Assembly (NCBI RefSeq): GCF_003258945.1
Contig: NZ_QLIX01000008.1
Span: forward strand, 1-64,000
Direction: 5' to 3'
DNA from: Roseicella frigidaeris
GTDB taxonomy: Bacteria; Pseudomonadota; Alphaproteobacteria; Acetobacterales; Acetobacteraceae
Length of the DNA stretch: 64,000 bases
This document shows positions 43,461-51,923 of the stretch, piece by piece (positions within the stretch are counted from its first letter, which is position 1; every line of letters begins with the position of its first letter). The notes under the pieces were generated by a model. That model was not told the DNA's origin. It ran no database searches and saw only the letters and a list, made by a program, of their open reading frames with translations. A program made the position numbers and the translations under genes.

Positions 43461-43924
43461 CGCGCCGGGGCGGCCGTCGAGGAGCCGGCGGGGGTGGTGG
43501 CGCCGGTGCCCGTGCTCGTCGCCGCGCTGCCGCCGGATGTGGATGGGCCGACCACGCCGCCGCCCATATAGGCGCGGTCGCGCTCGTCGCGCGGCTCATG
43601 CCGCGCCGTCTGGGTCGCGGTGGCCTTGCGGCGGCTGGCGCTCTTCTTCCCCTTCTCGTCGAGCGGGGTGCGGACTTCGGGATTCTTCCAGACCGGCTTG
43701 CCGAGATTGACGTCGCTCGGCGAGGTGGCGGCACCGGTGACCGCGCCCGCGCCGCCACCGATGGCCGCGCCGGCCAGCGCGCCGACCGGGCCGCCGAGGG
43801 CGCCGATTCCGGCACCCGTGGCCGCGCCCGCCGCGGCGCCGCCCGTGGTCCGGTCCGTGCTGTTGGTGCCGCAGGCGGCCAGGCTCGTCGCCAAAGCCAC
43901 GGCCCCGAGCAATCTGCCCATCAT
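43457..43924 (-). CDS. Glycine-zipper outer-membrane-type lipoprotein
   Basis: A 155-residue lipoprotein. The signal MMGRLLGAVALATSLAAC ends in a lipobox (SLAAC) with Cys18 as the lipidation site. Residues 28-66 are a Gly/Ala zipper (AAAGAATGAGIGALGGPVGAL) like Rick_17kDa/YMGG proteins. The rest is hydrophilic and Thr/Ser/Gly-rich, probably disordered. Start is the first of two ATGs at 43924, after ggaggagaggcgagg. Its TAG stop lies in repeat copy D. Divergent from mscL across 346 bp. Confidence 0.85.
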   Translation of the reverse strand: MMGRLLGAVALATSLAACGTNSTDRTTGGAAAGAATGAGIGALGGPVGALAGAAIGGGAGAVTGAATSPSDVNLGKPVWKNPEVRTPLDEKGKKSASRRKATATQTARHEPRDERDRAYMGGGVVGPSTSGGSAATSTGTGATTPAGSSTAAPAR

Positions 43925-44270
43925 CCTCGCCTCTCCTCCTCGAATCCGGGGCGGATACTCTCCGGCGTGTCGGAGGGAACCATCGTCCGCCCGCAACGGC
44001 GCAACGTCGCCCCGCTGGCTTGGTTGCGCATCCGATGACCACCCAGCGTTGTGATCGCGTCCGGGGACAGCGGGAACGGCGCGGATGCAACCGGGCGCGG
44101 GCGTCGGGCGTGTTCCCGGCGGAACGCTTCGCAGGGAGGGCTGCGACGCTCCGCGCGGACCGGCACGGAGGCTCTGGACGCCGGTCCGTTGCACGTCTTG
44201 CATAGCGACGGATCGCCGGCCGGCGCCTTCTCCGACCCGGGTCCACTACCATGCGCGGAGTCGAGACCTC
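43925..44270. other. Divergent intergenic region (346 bp), no gene seen
   Basis: Separates the lipoprotein gene (left) from mscL (right). No open frame has a recognisable product or RBS. It presumably holds promoters for both genes; a less GC-rich patch (cacccagcgttgtgatcgcg, 44040-44059) is the only compositional break. No RNA gene was recognised. Confidence 0.55.
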
Positions 44271-44768
44271 ATGCAGCCACCCATTTCCATGCACGAGCCC
44301 GCCTGGCTGCGGGAATTCAAAGCCTTCATCATGCGCGGCAGCGTGGTGGATCTCGCGGTCGGCCTGGTGGTCGGCGCCGCCTTCACCTCGATCGTCACCT
44401 CCTTCGTGGAGGACATCATCAACCCGGTGATCGGCCTGCTCATCGGCGGCGTCGATTTCTCGAACATCTTCGTGGTCATGAGCGGCGAGCGCCGCGCCTC
44501 GTTGCAGGCGACGCGCGACGGCGGCGCCGCGGTGCTGGCGGTCGGCAGCTTCATCAACACGATCATCAAATTCCTGATCGTGTCCTTCGCCATCTTCTGG
44601 GTGGTCAAGGCGCTGTCGAAGCTGCGGGTCAGCGAATTGGGCAAGGTGGAGACGCCGCCGCCGGGCCCGACGCCGACCGAGAGCCTGCTCGCCGAGATCC
44701 GCGATGAGCTCAAGGTGCAGCGCGGCCTGCCGGGCGCCGCCGTGGCCACGCCCAGGCCGCCGGCCTGA
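44271..44768 (+). CDS. mscL: Large-conductance mechanosensitive channel MscL
   Basis: A 165-residue inner-membrane channel, slightly longer than E. coli MscL (136). The N-terminal amphipathic helix and TM1 are clear: LREFKAFIMRGSVVDLAVGL then VVGAAFTSIVTSFVEDIINP, followed by IGLLIGGVDFSNIF. TM2 is VGSFINTIIKFLIVSFAIFW, then the cytoplasmic helix TESLLAEIRDELK. A small insertion (SGERRASLQATRDGG) is in the periplasmic loop. It releases osmolytes on hypo-osmotic shock. ATG at 44271 was chosen because MQPPISMHEPAWLREF gives the normal N-terminus. Confidence 0.94.
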   Translation: MQPPISMHEPAWLREFKAFIMRGSVVDLAVGLVVGAAFTSIVTSFVEDIINPVIGLLIGGVDFSNIFVVMSGERRASLQATRDGGAAVLAVGSFINTIIKFLIVSFAIFWVVKALSKLRVSELGKVETPPPGPTPTESLLAEIRDELKVQRGLPGAAVATPRPPA

Positions 44769-45009
44769 CAGCGGGCCCCGGTGCGGCGGCGACGCGCCGG
44801 GGCCTGGTCCTCAGGCAGGGCCGCCGCATCGGGGCCGAGCCCGCATGCGACCTGGCGGGGCGGCAGCCTCCGCAAGGCCGCTGGCCGGCCGGGCCCGGTT
44901 GCATCCCGGCCCGGCCGACGCTGCGCCGGCCGCGGCCCTTACCGGTACCGGCGCCATCCACGCCGCCAGGCCATCACCTCGGCCCGCGATCCGACTGCGC
45001 CCCGGGGCG

Positions 45010-45684
45010 TCAGGCCCAGCGGCCGGGGCTCGCATCGGTGATGCGGTCCTCAACCTTCCGCACCCCCGGAACCCCCGCCGCGATGGCCTCCAGCCCGCGG
45101 CGGACGGCCTGGGAGTGGCAGAAGCCGTAGAGGGTCACGACCCCCTCGGCGACCTCGAAGAACACATAGGGCGCGTCCGCCCAGGGAAGCCGCGCCATCT
45201 CCGCCGCCACGGCGCTGCGGATCGCCTGGTCCGAGGTCTCGGTGGCGGGGGCGAGCAGGGCCCGCAGCAGATCGGCGCGGGAGAGGATCCCGACCAGCAT
45301 GCCATCCTGCACCACCGGCAACCGCCGGATGTTGTGCGTCTCCAGCATATGCGCCGCATGCTCGATCGGGACCTCCTCGGTCACCGTGATGACGTTGCGG
45401 GTCATGATGTCGCCGGCGGTGGCGCCATGCCCCGCCGCGTAGCGCGCCGCGGCCTTCTCCCGGTCGTAGAAGAGGGCGCGCCAGAAGCCCGGCTCCGGCT
45501 CGTCGCTGGTGGAGAGGCGGCGGATCAGGTCCGCCTCGGAGACGACGCCGAGCAGCAGGCCCCAGCTATCGGTCACCGGCACCGCGGAGATGCCGCGATC
45601 GGCCAGCAGCCGCGCCACGGCCATCACGGGGGTGTCGCCGGGGACCGAGATCACCTTCCGGCTCATGACATCGCGGACCTGCAT
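45010..45684 (-). CDS. CBS-domain pair fused to BON domain
   Basis: A 224-residue cytosolic protein. CBS1: MQVRDVMSRKVISVPGDTPV and LLLGVVSEADLIRRL. A linker with FWRALFYDREKAAARYAAGH precedes CBS2: DIMTRNVITVTEEVPIEHAA and RRLPVVQDGMLVGILSRADL. The C-terminal about 75 residues are a BON domain (VFFEVAEGVVTLYGFCHSQA, then AIAAGVPGVRKVEDRI). Such CBS-BON proteins are stress-associated and probably sense adenylates. ATG at 45684 follows aagggaagggcaagacc; an in-frame TTG 45 bp upstream lies in repeat copy E and is an unlikely start. Confidence 0.9.
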   Translation of the reverse strand: MQVRDVMSRKVISVPGDTPVMAVARLLADRGISAVPVTDSWGLLLGVVSEADLIRRLSTSDEPEPGFWRALFYDREKAAARYAAGHGATAGDIMTRNVITVTEEVPIEHAAHMLETHNIRRLPVVQDGMLVGILSRADLLRALLAPATETSDQAIRSAVAAEMARLPWADAPYVFFEVAEGVVTLYGFCHSQAVRRGLEAIAAGVPGVRKVEDRITDASPGRWA

Positions 45685-45704
45685 GGTCTTGCCCTTCCCT
45701 TGGA

Positions 45705-45777
45705 GCGGGTGAAGATGCTCTGAGAACAATAGGCTAGAGCATTTGCCGTGAACGCATGTGAACGGAGAATGCCCTAG
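45705..45777 (-). repeat. Dispersed repeat family 1, copy E (hairpin 2 missing)
   Basis: Reverse orientation. Read on the minus strand: imperfect hairpin 1 (AGGGCATTCTCCGTTCAC / ATGC / GTTCACGGCAAATGCTCT, 45775-45736), linker ctattgttctcagagcatcttcaccc, then the unit stops without hairpin 2. It lies between the antiporter stop (136 bp away) and the CBS-BON start. Hairpin plus T-run is oriented to end the antiporter transcript. Confidence 0.8.
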
Positions 45778-45912
45778 GAGGCGCGGCGGTCGCCCGCCCC
45801 ATGCGGTGAACCTGCCGGAACTTTCGGCAGGCTGCCTTGCGCCGGGTCAAGCCCGAACCGCGCGGCCGAAGAGGTGGGAGGCCAGCGCCCGCTGTCCAAG
45901 CCGGCGCCGGCC

Positions 45913-47547
45913 TCAGCCCGGGCCCTGCGCCGCCCGCCGCGCCGCATCCGCCGCCCGCTCCGCCGGGCTCCGCGGATCGCCGAGGACGGCGCGCACCCGC
46001 AGCTCCTCCAGGTCGAGCTCCCGCTCCAGCTTCTGCAGGATGTCGGCATGCAGATTCCCGGCCCGGGCATGCGCGATGAGCTTGGTCCGCGCCGCCTCCA
46101 GCGCCGCCAGGCGCAGGGACCGCCGCGCCGCGCGCTCGGCCGTCGCCGCCGCGTCATGCGTCGCGACCCGGTGCAGATGCTCCGCCCGGTCCTGGAATTC
46201 CGGCAGCATCTCGCGGGCGATCGCCCCCTCCAGCGGATCCTCCACCCGGCCTTCGATCTCCTCCAGGGCGGCGGTCGCCATGAGGCGCCGCCCCTCGGCC
46301 TCGTCCGGATCGATGCCGCCCTCCGGCGCCGGTTCCTCGACACCGAGCCGGCGGATCAGCCATTCGAGCGTGGTGCCCTGCAGCACCAGGGTCGCCAGGA
46401 TGGCCACGAAGGCGAGGAAGACGAGCAGGTCGCGTTCCGGCACCTCGAAGGGCAGGGCGAGGGCGGCGGCCAGGCTGACCACGCCGCGCATGCCGGCCCA
46501 GGAGAGGATCGTGGCCTGCCGCCAGGAGGAGAGCGGCGCGTGGCGGGCCAGGGCCGGCGCCAGCCGCCCCAGCCAGAGGGTGGGGAAGATCCAGAGGAAG
46601 CGCGACAGGACGACGGTCGCGGCGACGGCGCCGCCGAGCGCCAGCAACTGTCCGATGCCGCGGTCGGCGATGTTCGACAGCACCTGCCGGAGCTGCAGCC
46701 CGATGAGGATGAAGATCAGGCTGGTGAGCACGAATTCGACGAATCCCCAGACGGCCTGGGCGCTGAGCCGGCTGCGGGAGGTGAGCAGGGCGTGCTGCGC
46801 CTGGCCCATATGCAGGCCGGCCGTCACCACCGCGAGCACGCCGGAGACGCCGATGCTCTCGGCGGCGAGGTAGGCGGCATAGGCGGCGAGGAAGCTGGTC
46901 GTCACCTCCAGCATCGGGTCGCCGAGCCGGCGCAGGGCCATCATCGTCAGCCGGCCGACCACCCAGCCCGTGGCGATGCCCCCGGCGCCGAGCGCGAGGA
47001 AGGCGAGGCCGCCATCGAGGGGCGCGATGCTGCCCTGCGCCACGGCCGCGGCAACGGCCAGCCGGTAGAGCACCAGGGAGGAGGCGTCGTTCACCAGGCT
47101 CTCGCCCTGCAGCACGGTGACGATCCGTCGCGGCAGGCGCAGCCGCTGCAGCACGGCCTCCGCCGCCACCGCATCGGGCGGGGCGACGATGGCGCCGAGC
47201 GCGATGGCGACCGACCAGGGCAGGTCCGGCAGGAATTGCCGCGCGACCAGGGCGACGCAGAAGGCGGTGAACAGCACGGCGCCGAGCGCCAGGGCCAGGA
47301 TGGAGCGCAGGTTGCTGCGGAAGGACCTCCAGTCGGTGCGCCAGGCGCTGGCCTGCAGCAGCGGCGGCAGGAAGAGGGCGAGGGCGAGGTCGGGATCGAG
47401 CCGGACCGTGGGCAGCTGCGGCACCAGCGCCAGCAGCATGCCGCCGATTACCAGGATCACGGCATAGGGCAGGCCGAGCCGGCGGGAGAGCAGGGCGAAG
47501 CCGATGCAGGCGGCGATCAGGACCAGCAGCGTGTCGACAAGGTCCAT
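45913..47547 (-). CDS. Na+/H+ antiporter, CPA1 (NhaP) family
   Basis: A 544-residue antiporter. About 12 helices occupy residues 1-410: the start LVDTLLVLIAACIGFALLS, the exchange motif GAIVAPPDAVAAEAVL, LQGESLVNDASSLVLYRLAV, and FILIGLQLRQVL. The cytoplasmic tail (about 415-544) is helical and charged, with the pattern LREIEGR/ARRSLRLAALEAAR typical of CPA1 proteins. It expels Na+ (or K+) against H+. I chose the ATG at 47547 (MDLVDTLLV) over upstream starts that add Arg-rich residues. Divergent from the S1C protease gene. Confidence 0.92.
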   Translation of the reverse strand: MDLVDTLLVLIAACIGFALLSRRLGLPYAVILVIGGMLLALVPQLPTVRLDPDLALALFLPPLLQASAWRTDWRSFRSNLRSILALALGAVLFTAFCVALVARQFLPDLPWSVAIALGAIVAPPDAVAAEAVLQRLRLPRRIVTVLQGESLVNDASSLVLYRLAVAAAVAQGSIAPLDGGLAFLALGAGGIATGWVVGRLTMMALRRLGDPMLEVTTSFLAAYAAYLAAESIGVSGVLAVVTAGLHMGQAQHALLTSRSRLSAQAVWGFVEFVLTSLIFILIGLQLRQVLSNIADRGIGQLLALGGAVAATVVLSRFLWIFPTLWLGRLAPALARHAPLSSWRQATILSWAGMRGVVSLAAALALPFEVPERDLLVFLAFVAILATLVLQGTTLEWLIRRLGVEEPAPEGGIDPDEAEGRRLMATAALEEIEGRVEDPLEGAIAREMLPEFQDRAEHLHRVATHDAAATAERAARRSLRLAALEAARTKLIAHARAGNLHADILQKLERELDLEELRVRAVLGDPRSPAERAADAARRAAQGPG

Positions 47548-47723
47548 GCAACGCCCCCGGACGCATCCTCGGGGCCGATCGCGCCGCGATGCGCGCATCG
47601 GCCCTGGTGCAGCCGGCCTCCTACCGCGGATGGCGGCCGGGCGGAAATGCCCCGATGCGGCGCGTGCCCTGCCCGAACGGCCAGGTGGCCCGGGCGCCGC
47701 CGGGCGCCCAACTGGATGTCACC

Positions 47724-48674
47724 ATGCTGGATATCCCCCAGGCGTCCGAGGACGCACCCCTGCTCGATGCCTATTCGCGCGCCGTGACCGCGGCGGTGGA
47801 GCGGGTGGGGCCCGCCGTGGTGCATGTGGCGGTGCGCGGCGAGCGGAGCGCCGGTGCCGGTTCCGGCGTCATCGTCGCACCGGACGGGCTCGTCCTGACC
47901 AATGCCCATGTCGTCGCCGGCGCCGGCACGGTGCAGGTGACCGCGGCCGAGGGCCGGCCCATGGCGGCGCGGGTGCTCGGCGTCGATCCCGATACCGACC
48001 TCGCCCTGCTGCGGGCGGAGAGCGCGGCGGCGCTGCCCGCGGCGCGGCTCGGCGATTCGGCGGCGCTGCGGGTCGGCCAGCTCGCCATCGCCATCGGCAA
48101 CCCGCTCGGCTTCTCCTCGACCGTCACCGCCGGCGTGGTCAGCGCCCTCGGCCGCAGCCTGCCGGGGCGTGGCGGGCGGCCCATCGAGGATCTGGTGCAG
48201 ACCGACGCGGCGCTGAACCCGGGCAATTCCGGCGGCGCCCTGGTCGATAGCGGCGGGCAGGTGATCGGCATCAACACCGCCATCATCGCCGGCGCCCAGG
48301 GGCTCTGCTTCGCGGTCGCGGCCAATACCGCGCAGCTCGTCCTCGGCCAGCTCATCCGCTTCGGCCGGGTCCGGCGCGCCGCGCTCGGCCTGACCGGCCA
48401 GCGCGAGGCGGTGCCGCGGCGCTTCGCCCGCCCGCTCGGGATCGAGCAGGCGCATGGCGTGCTCGTCGCCGCCGTGCAACCGGGTGGGCCGGCCGATCGC
48501 GCGGGCATCGAGCGCGGCGACCTGCTGCTCGCCATCGCCGGCGAGCCGGTGACCGGGGTGGATGCCCTGCTGCGCTGGCTCACCGGGGAGCGGGTCGGGC
48601 GGCCGGCCGAGGCACTGGTGCTGCGGCGGGGCGATCCACGGCGGCTGCGCGTGGTGCCGGCCGAGCGGCCCTGA
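47724..48674 (+). CDS. S1C (HtrA/Deg-like) serine protease without signal peptide
   Basis: A 316-residue trypsin-fold protease plus PDZ. Catalytic residues: His in LVLTNAHVVAGAG, Asp in VDPDTDLALLRAE, Ser in DAALNPGNSGGALVDSGGQV. The PDZ domain (about 225-310) has the carboxylate-binding and core segment QPGGPADRAGIERGDLLLAI. There is no signal peptide from any in-frame start (47589, 47655 or 47724), so it is probably cytosolic, unlike DegP/DegQ. I chose 47724 because upstream residues are compositionally non-coding, though its RBS is weak. Only one PDZ is present, as in DegS, but the membrane anchor is missing. Confidence 0.85.
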   Translation: MLDIPQASEDAPLLDAYSRAVTAAVERVGPAVVHVAVRGERSAGAGSGVIVAPDGLVLTNAHVVAGAGTVQVTAAEGRPMAARVLGVDPDTDLALLRAESAAALPAARLGDSAALRVGQLAIAIGNPLGFSSTVTAGVVSALGRSLPGRGGRPIEDLVQTDAALNPGNSGGALVDSGGQVIGINTAIIAGAQGLCFAVAANTAQLVLGQLIRFGRVRRAALGLTGQREAVPRRFARPLGIEQAHGVLVAAVQPGGPADRAGIERGDLLLAIAGEPVTGVDALLRWLTGERVGRPAEALVLRRGDPRRLRVVPAERP

Positions 48675-48767
48675 GGAGTGGCCCTGAGGAGCGACCCTGA
48701 GCGGCGCGCCCCGGGCGGCCCGCACCGCTGCGGGCGGGCATCCGGGCGCGTCCCGCGATCGAACAGC

Positions 48768-48941
48768 GCCCCACAGCATTTCCGGTGAGCTTCCGTTCAC
48801 CTGCAATGCTCTCGGTATTTGTTTTTACGAGCATCTTCACCTGTCCGGATGAGGTCATCCGGACAGGATCTGCTCTAGTCTACTGGTTCCAGGGCATCGT
48901 CACCCGATCAGGTGAGTCCACCTGATCGGGACCTGCCCTAG
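48768..48941 (+). repeat. Dispersed repeat family 1, copy F (tandem F1 and F2)
   Basis: F1 (48768-48878) is nearly identical to copy A: imperfect hairpin 1, tatttgttttt, cgagcatcttcacc, and the same 13-bp stem (cctgtccggatga / tcatccggacagg), ending tgctctag. F2 (48879-48941) follows directly and carries only linker remnant plus the other hairpin 2 type, CCCGATCAGGTG (48903-48914) / AGTC / CACCTGATCGGG (48919-48930), ending tgccctag. The last CTA (48938-48940) is the stop of a small membrane-protein gene. F1 is oriented as terminator for the protease gene. Confidence 0.87.
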
Positions 48942-49093
48942 CCGCGCCGGTTCAGGAGCACCAGCACGCCGACCACCACGGCGATGATGGCGATGCCGAC
49001 CATGCCCTCGATCACCTGGAAGTTCGGCGCGTCGCGGGCGACGAAGAGGGCGGTGATGGCGCCGGCCGCGACCAGCAGGATCCTAGCCGGCAC
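48938..49093 (-). CDS. Small two-helix membrane protein, unknown function
   Basis: About 51 residues. Two hydrophobic segments, PARILLVAAGAITALFVA and GMVGIAIIAVVVGVLVLL, flank a short polar loop (RDAPNFQVIEG). The start is probably GTG at 49093, with gggag about 9 bp upstream; there is no ATG in a sensible place. The chain ends NRRG at a TAG supplied by repeat copy F. It resembles small hypothetical proteins of Acetobacteraceae, but I do not recognise a named family. Same strand as the monooxygenase gene upstream (gap 35 bp), so possibly co-transcribed. Confidence 0.6.
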   Translation of the reverse strand: MPARILLVAAGAITALFVARDAPNFQVIEGMVGIAIIAVVVGVLVLLNRRG

Positions 49094-49128
49094 CGTCCAG
49101 GCTCCCGCCGGTCTGCTGCCGGCGCATC

Positions 49129-49455
49129 TCAGCCGGCACGGTCCCGCGTGATGGTCTGCACCGGCTCGAAGCCCTCGAATTCGGGATGGCCGAGATAGAG
49201 CGGCCGCGTCGTGCCGGCGTTGCGGTGCGCCATGCGGAAGGCCTCGGAGCGGGTCCAGGCCTCGAAATCGTCGCGCGAGCGCCAAGTGGTGTGCGAGGAA
49301 TAGAGGACGTGGTCCTCCTTGGCCGGCCCCTTCAGCAGGTGGAATTCCAGGAAGCCCGGCACGCTCTGCAGCTGGCTGTCGCGGGATTTCCACATGGTCT
49401 CGAACTCCGCTTCCGAGCCCGGGGCCACGCGGAAGCGGTTCATGGCGATGAACAT
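49129..49455 (-). CDS. Antibiotic-biosynthesis-monooxygenase (ABM) domain protein, IsdG/HmoA-like
   Basis: A 108-residue dimeric alpha/beta-barrel protein. MFIAMNRFRVAPGSEAEFET, then VPGFLEFHLLKGPAKEDHVL, YSSHTTWRSRDDFEAWTRSE and FRMAHRNAG match the IsdG/HmoA-type heme monooxygenase pattern (Asn6, Trp58-like and His76-like positions plausible). Function may be heme degradation or an undefined monooxygenation. ATG at 49455, after gcgaggagaatgcc. An intrinsic terminator at 49572-49600 separates it from tctA upstream. Confidence 0.82.
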   Translation of the reverse strand: MFIAMNRFRVAPGSEAEFETMWKSRDSQLQSVPGFLEFHLLKGPAKEDHVLYSSHTTWRSRDDFEAWTRSEAFRMAHRNAGTTRPLYLGHPEFEGFEPVQTITRDRAG

Positions 49456-49571
49456 GGCATTCTCCTCGCTCTGCCGGTCCCCGGGCCGCCCGCCCTGGGC
49501 GCGGCGCGATGGCCCAGGGCCAGACCCGCCGCATCCGGTGGCGCAGCCTGCGGCGCGGCGGCGGAAAAGAA

Positions 49572-49600
49572 AAGGCCGCCCCGACAGGCGGGGCGGCCTT
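49572..49600 (-). terminator. Rho-independent terminator of the tctBA operon
   Basis: A perfect 12-bp stem AAGGCCGCCCCG (49572-49583) / ACAGG / CGGGGCGGCCTT (49589-49600). On the minus strand it is followed by TTTTCTTTT, a T-run completing a textbook intrinsic terminator. It lies 25 bp downstream of the tctA stop and 116 bp upstream of the ABM gene start. Confidence 0.88.
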
Positions 49601-49624
49601 CCAGACCTGGGGCGGGCGGGGCGT

Positions 49625-51124
49625 TCAGCCCGCCATCGCCGCTTCCTTCCCCTTGCGCAGGTTGGGCAGCATCATCGCCAGCAGGGCGATGGCCGCGATG
49701 GCCAGCAGCGTCGCGCTGATCGGCCGCTGCAGGAAGACCATCGGGTCGCCGCGCGAGAGCAGCATGGCGCGGCGCAGATGCTCCTCCATCATCGGGCCGA
49801 GCACGAAGCCGATCAGCAGCGGCGCCGGCTCCATCCGCAGCTTGTTGCAGAAGTAGCCGAAGATGGCGAACAGCACGGTGGAGTAGACGTCGAAGACGTT
49901 GTTGTTCACCGAGTAGGCGCCGATGCAGCAGAAGACCAGGATCGACGGGTAGAGGAACTTGTAGGGCACCTGCAGCAGCTTCACCCACATGCCGATCATC
50001 GGCAGGTTGATGACCAGCAGCATCACATTGCCGATCCACATGGAGCAGATCAGGCCCCAGAACAGGTCGGGCTGCGATTCCACCATGCGCGGCCCGGGCT
50101 GGATGCCCTGGATGATCAGCGCGCCGACCATCAGCGCCATGACGGCGTTGGCCGGGATGCCGAGGGTGAGCAGCGGGATGAAGCTGGTCTGCGCCGCGGC
50201 GTTGTTGGCCGCTTCCGGCCCCGCCACGCCCTCGATCGCGCCCTGGCCGAACATGTGCCGGCCCTTCGACATCTTCCGCTCCATCATGTAGGAGCCGAAG
50301 GCCGCCAGCGAGGCGCCGCCGCCCGGCAGGATGCCGAGCACCGAGCCGACGATGGTGCCGCGCAGCACCGAGGGCGTCGCCCGCTTCCATTCCTCCTTGG
50401 TCAGCCAGAGGCTGTCGACCTTGGTCTTCAGGACCGAGCGCGCCTCGGGGCGTTCGAGGTTCAGGATGATCTCGGCGATGCCGAACATGCCCATGGCCAG
50501 CGCCACGAAGCTGATGCCGTCCGAGAGCTCGGGGATGCCGAAGGTGAAGCGTTGCTGGCCGGTCTGCACATCGGTGCCGACCAGGCCGAGCAGCACGCCC
50601 ATGACCACCATCGCCACCGACTTCAGCACCGAGCCCTGCGCCAGCACCGCCGAGATGATGAGGCCGAGCAGCATCAGCGAGAAGTAGTCGGCCGGGCCGA
50701 AGGAGAGCGCGACCGAGGTGAGCAGCGGGCCGGAGGCGGCGACCAGGATGGTGGCGACCGAGCCGGCGAAGAAGGAGCCGAGCGCCGAGGTGGCCAGCGC
50801 CGCGCCGGCCCGCCCGTTGCGGGCCATCTTGTAGCCCTCGAGCGTGGTCACCACCGAGCTGATCTCACCCGGCAGGTTCAGCAGGATGGCGGTGGTCGAG
50901 CCGCCATACTGCGCGCCGTAGTAGATGCCGGCGAGCATGATGATGGCGGTGGTCGCCGGCTGGCCGAAGGTGATCGGCAGCAGCAGCGAGATGGTGGCGA
51001 CCGGCCCGATGCCCGGTAGCACGCCGATGGCGGTGCCGATCAGCGCGCCGATCAGCGCGAAGAGCAGGTTCTGGAAACTCAGCGCGACGCTGAATCCATG
51101 TGCCAGATTGCCTAGGATATCCAT
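49625..51124 (-). CDS. tctA: Tripartite tricarboxylate transporter large permease TctA
   Basis: A 499-residue membrane channel. TctA landmarks: LIGALIGTAIGVLPGIGPVA, TTAIIMLAGIYYGAQYGGST, AILLNLPGEISSVVTTLEGY, LALAMGMFGIAEIIL and VGSVLGILPGGGASLAAFGS. The duplicated GxLPGxG motifs are both present. It imports tricarboxylates or other carboxylates with H+ or Na+ using a TctC receptor. It is followed by an intrinsic terminator and preceded by tctB (30-bp gap). Normally tctC is adjacent; here it is missing, though five Bug/TctC genes lie elsewhere in the window. Confidence 0.94.
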   Translation of the reverse strand: MDILGNLAHGFSVALSFQNLLFALIGALIGTAIGVLPGIGPVATISLLLPITFGQPATTAIIMLAGIYYGAQYGGSTTAILLNLPGEISSVVTTLEGYKMARNGRAGAALATSALGSFFAGSVATILVAASGPLLTSVALSFGPADYFSLMLLGLIISAVLAQGSVLKSVAMVVMGVLLGLVGTDVQTGQQRFTFGIPELSDGISFVALAMGMFGIAEIILNLERPEARSVLKTKVDSLWLTKEEWKRATPSVLRGTIVGSVLGILPGGGASLAAFGSYMMERKMSKGRHMFGQGAIEGVAGPEAANNAAAQTSFIPLLTLGIPANAVMALMVGALIIQGIQPGPRMVESQPDLFWGLICSMWIGNVMLLVINLPMIGMWVKLLQVPYKFLYPSILVFCCIGAYSVNNNVFDVYSTVLFAIFGYFCNKLRMEPAPLLIGFVLGPMMEEHLRRAMLLSRGDPMVFLQRPISATLLAIAAIALLAMMLPNLRKGKEAAMAG

Positions 51125-51154
51125 GGTCCGTGTGGCTCCCTCCCGGCGCCTGGT

Positions 51155-51757
51155 TCAGAATTGCGGCCAGACGGCCACGCGGATGTCGAGCTGCTTGATG
51201 AAGACCCACCAGCAGAGCGCGAGCAGGAACACCGCCATGCCCAGCACGCCGAGCGGCCGCTGCCGGTGCTCCGGCTCGGCCATGGCGGAGAGGACGATGG
51301 TGGCGATCAGCGCCAGCATCAGCCCGCCGCGCTCGAGCAGCAGGCAGAAGGCGCACATCGCGGCGCAGATATAGCCCATCAGCCGCCAGCCCTTGGCGAC
51401 GCAGATCACCAGGAAGCCGACCAGCATGCCGAAGCCGAGATCGGCATAGGAGGTGGTGAAGAAGCTGCTGAGATGCGGCGCCACCAGCATCGCCGCCGTG
51501 CCAGCGGCGATGCCGAGCACGAGGCTGCCGATCTCGAGGCCGGTCCATTTCTCCAGCGGGTCCGGCCCGTTGAAGAAGGCGATCCCGAGCACCAGGAAGC
51601 CGAGGCCGATCTGGATCCAGAAGACCAGCATCGGCATGTAGCCCGGCCCCATCCGCCGGGCGCTGCCGAGCGCATGGTCCTGATTGAGCCAGAGGCCGAC
51701 TGCCGCCAGCAGGATCAGGAACAAGCCTGCGGCAATGTCCTTCGCGTTCAGTTTCAT
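51155..51757 (-). CDS. tctB: Tripartite tricarboxylate transporter small permease TctB
   Basis: A 200-residue membrane protein. It begins MKLNAKDIAAGLFLILLAAV, followed by the TctB-typical GSARRMGPGYMPMLVFWIQI; four helices continue, ending FLLALCWWVFIKQLDIRVAV. TctB is the accessory small subunit of TctA. Start at 51757 (ATG, after gagaaaggtcgccgc) is preferred over an ATG at 51784 that adds nine residues. The region upstream has no tctC gene, and the divergent neighbourhood starts a different module. Confidence 0.92.
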   Translation of the reverse strand: MKLNAKDIAAGLFLILLAAVGLWLNQDHALGSARRMGPGYMPMLVFWIQIGLGFLVLGIAFFNGPDPLEKWTGLEIGSLVLGIAAGTAAMLVAPHLSSFFTTSYADLGFGMLVGFLVICVAKGWRLMGYICAAMCAFCLLLERGGLMLALIATIVLSAMAEPEHRQRPLGVLGMAVFLLALCWWVFIKQLDIRVAVWPQF

Positions 51758-51923
51758 GCGGCGACCTTTCTCGGCTCCCACCATCCCGGCACGATCCTCC
51801 GGGCATTGTCAGTCCAACAGTCAGCCCGCCAGCGCCCGGCAGACTCATCCCATGGCCGCGCGGGACACCGCCCAGCCACAGGACCGATGCCTGATGCAGG
51901 CGGCGCAGGACGCGCGGCCGGCC

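Noticed and set aside
48675-48767. Additional small gene between the protease gene and repeat copy F
   Set aside because: The gtggccctgaggagcgaccctga stretch is a short local duplication after the stop with no RBS or conserved frame.
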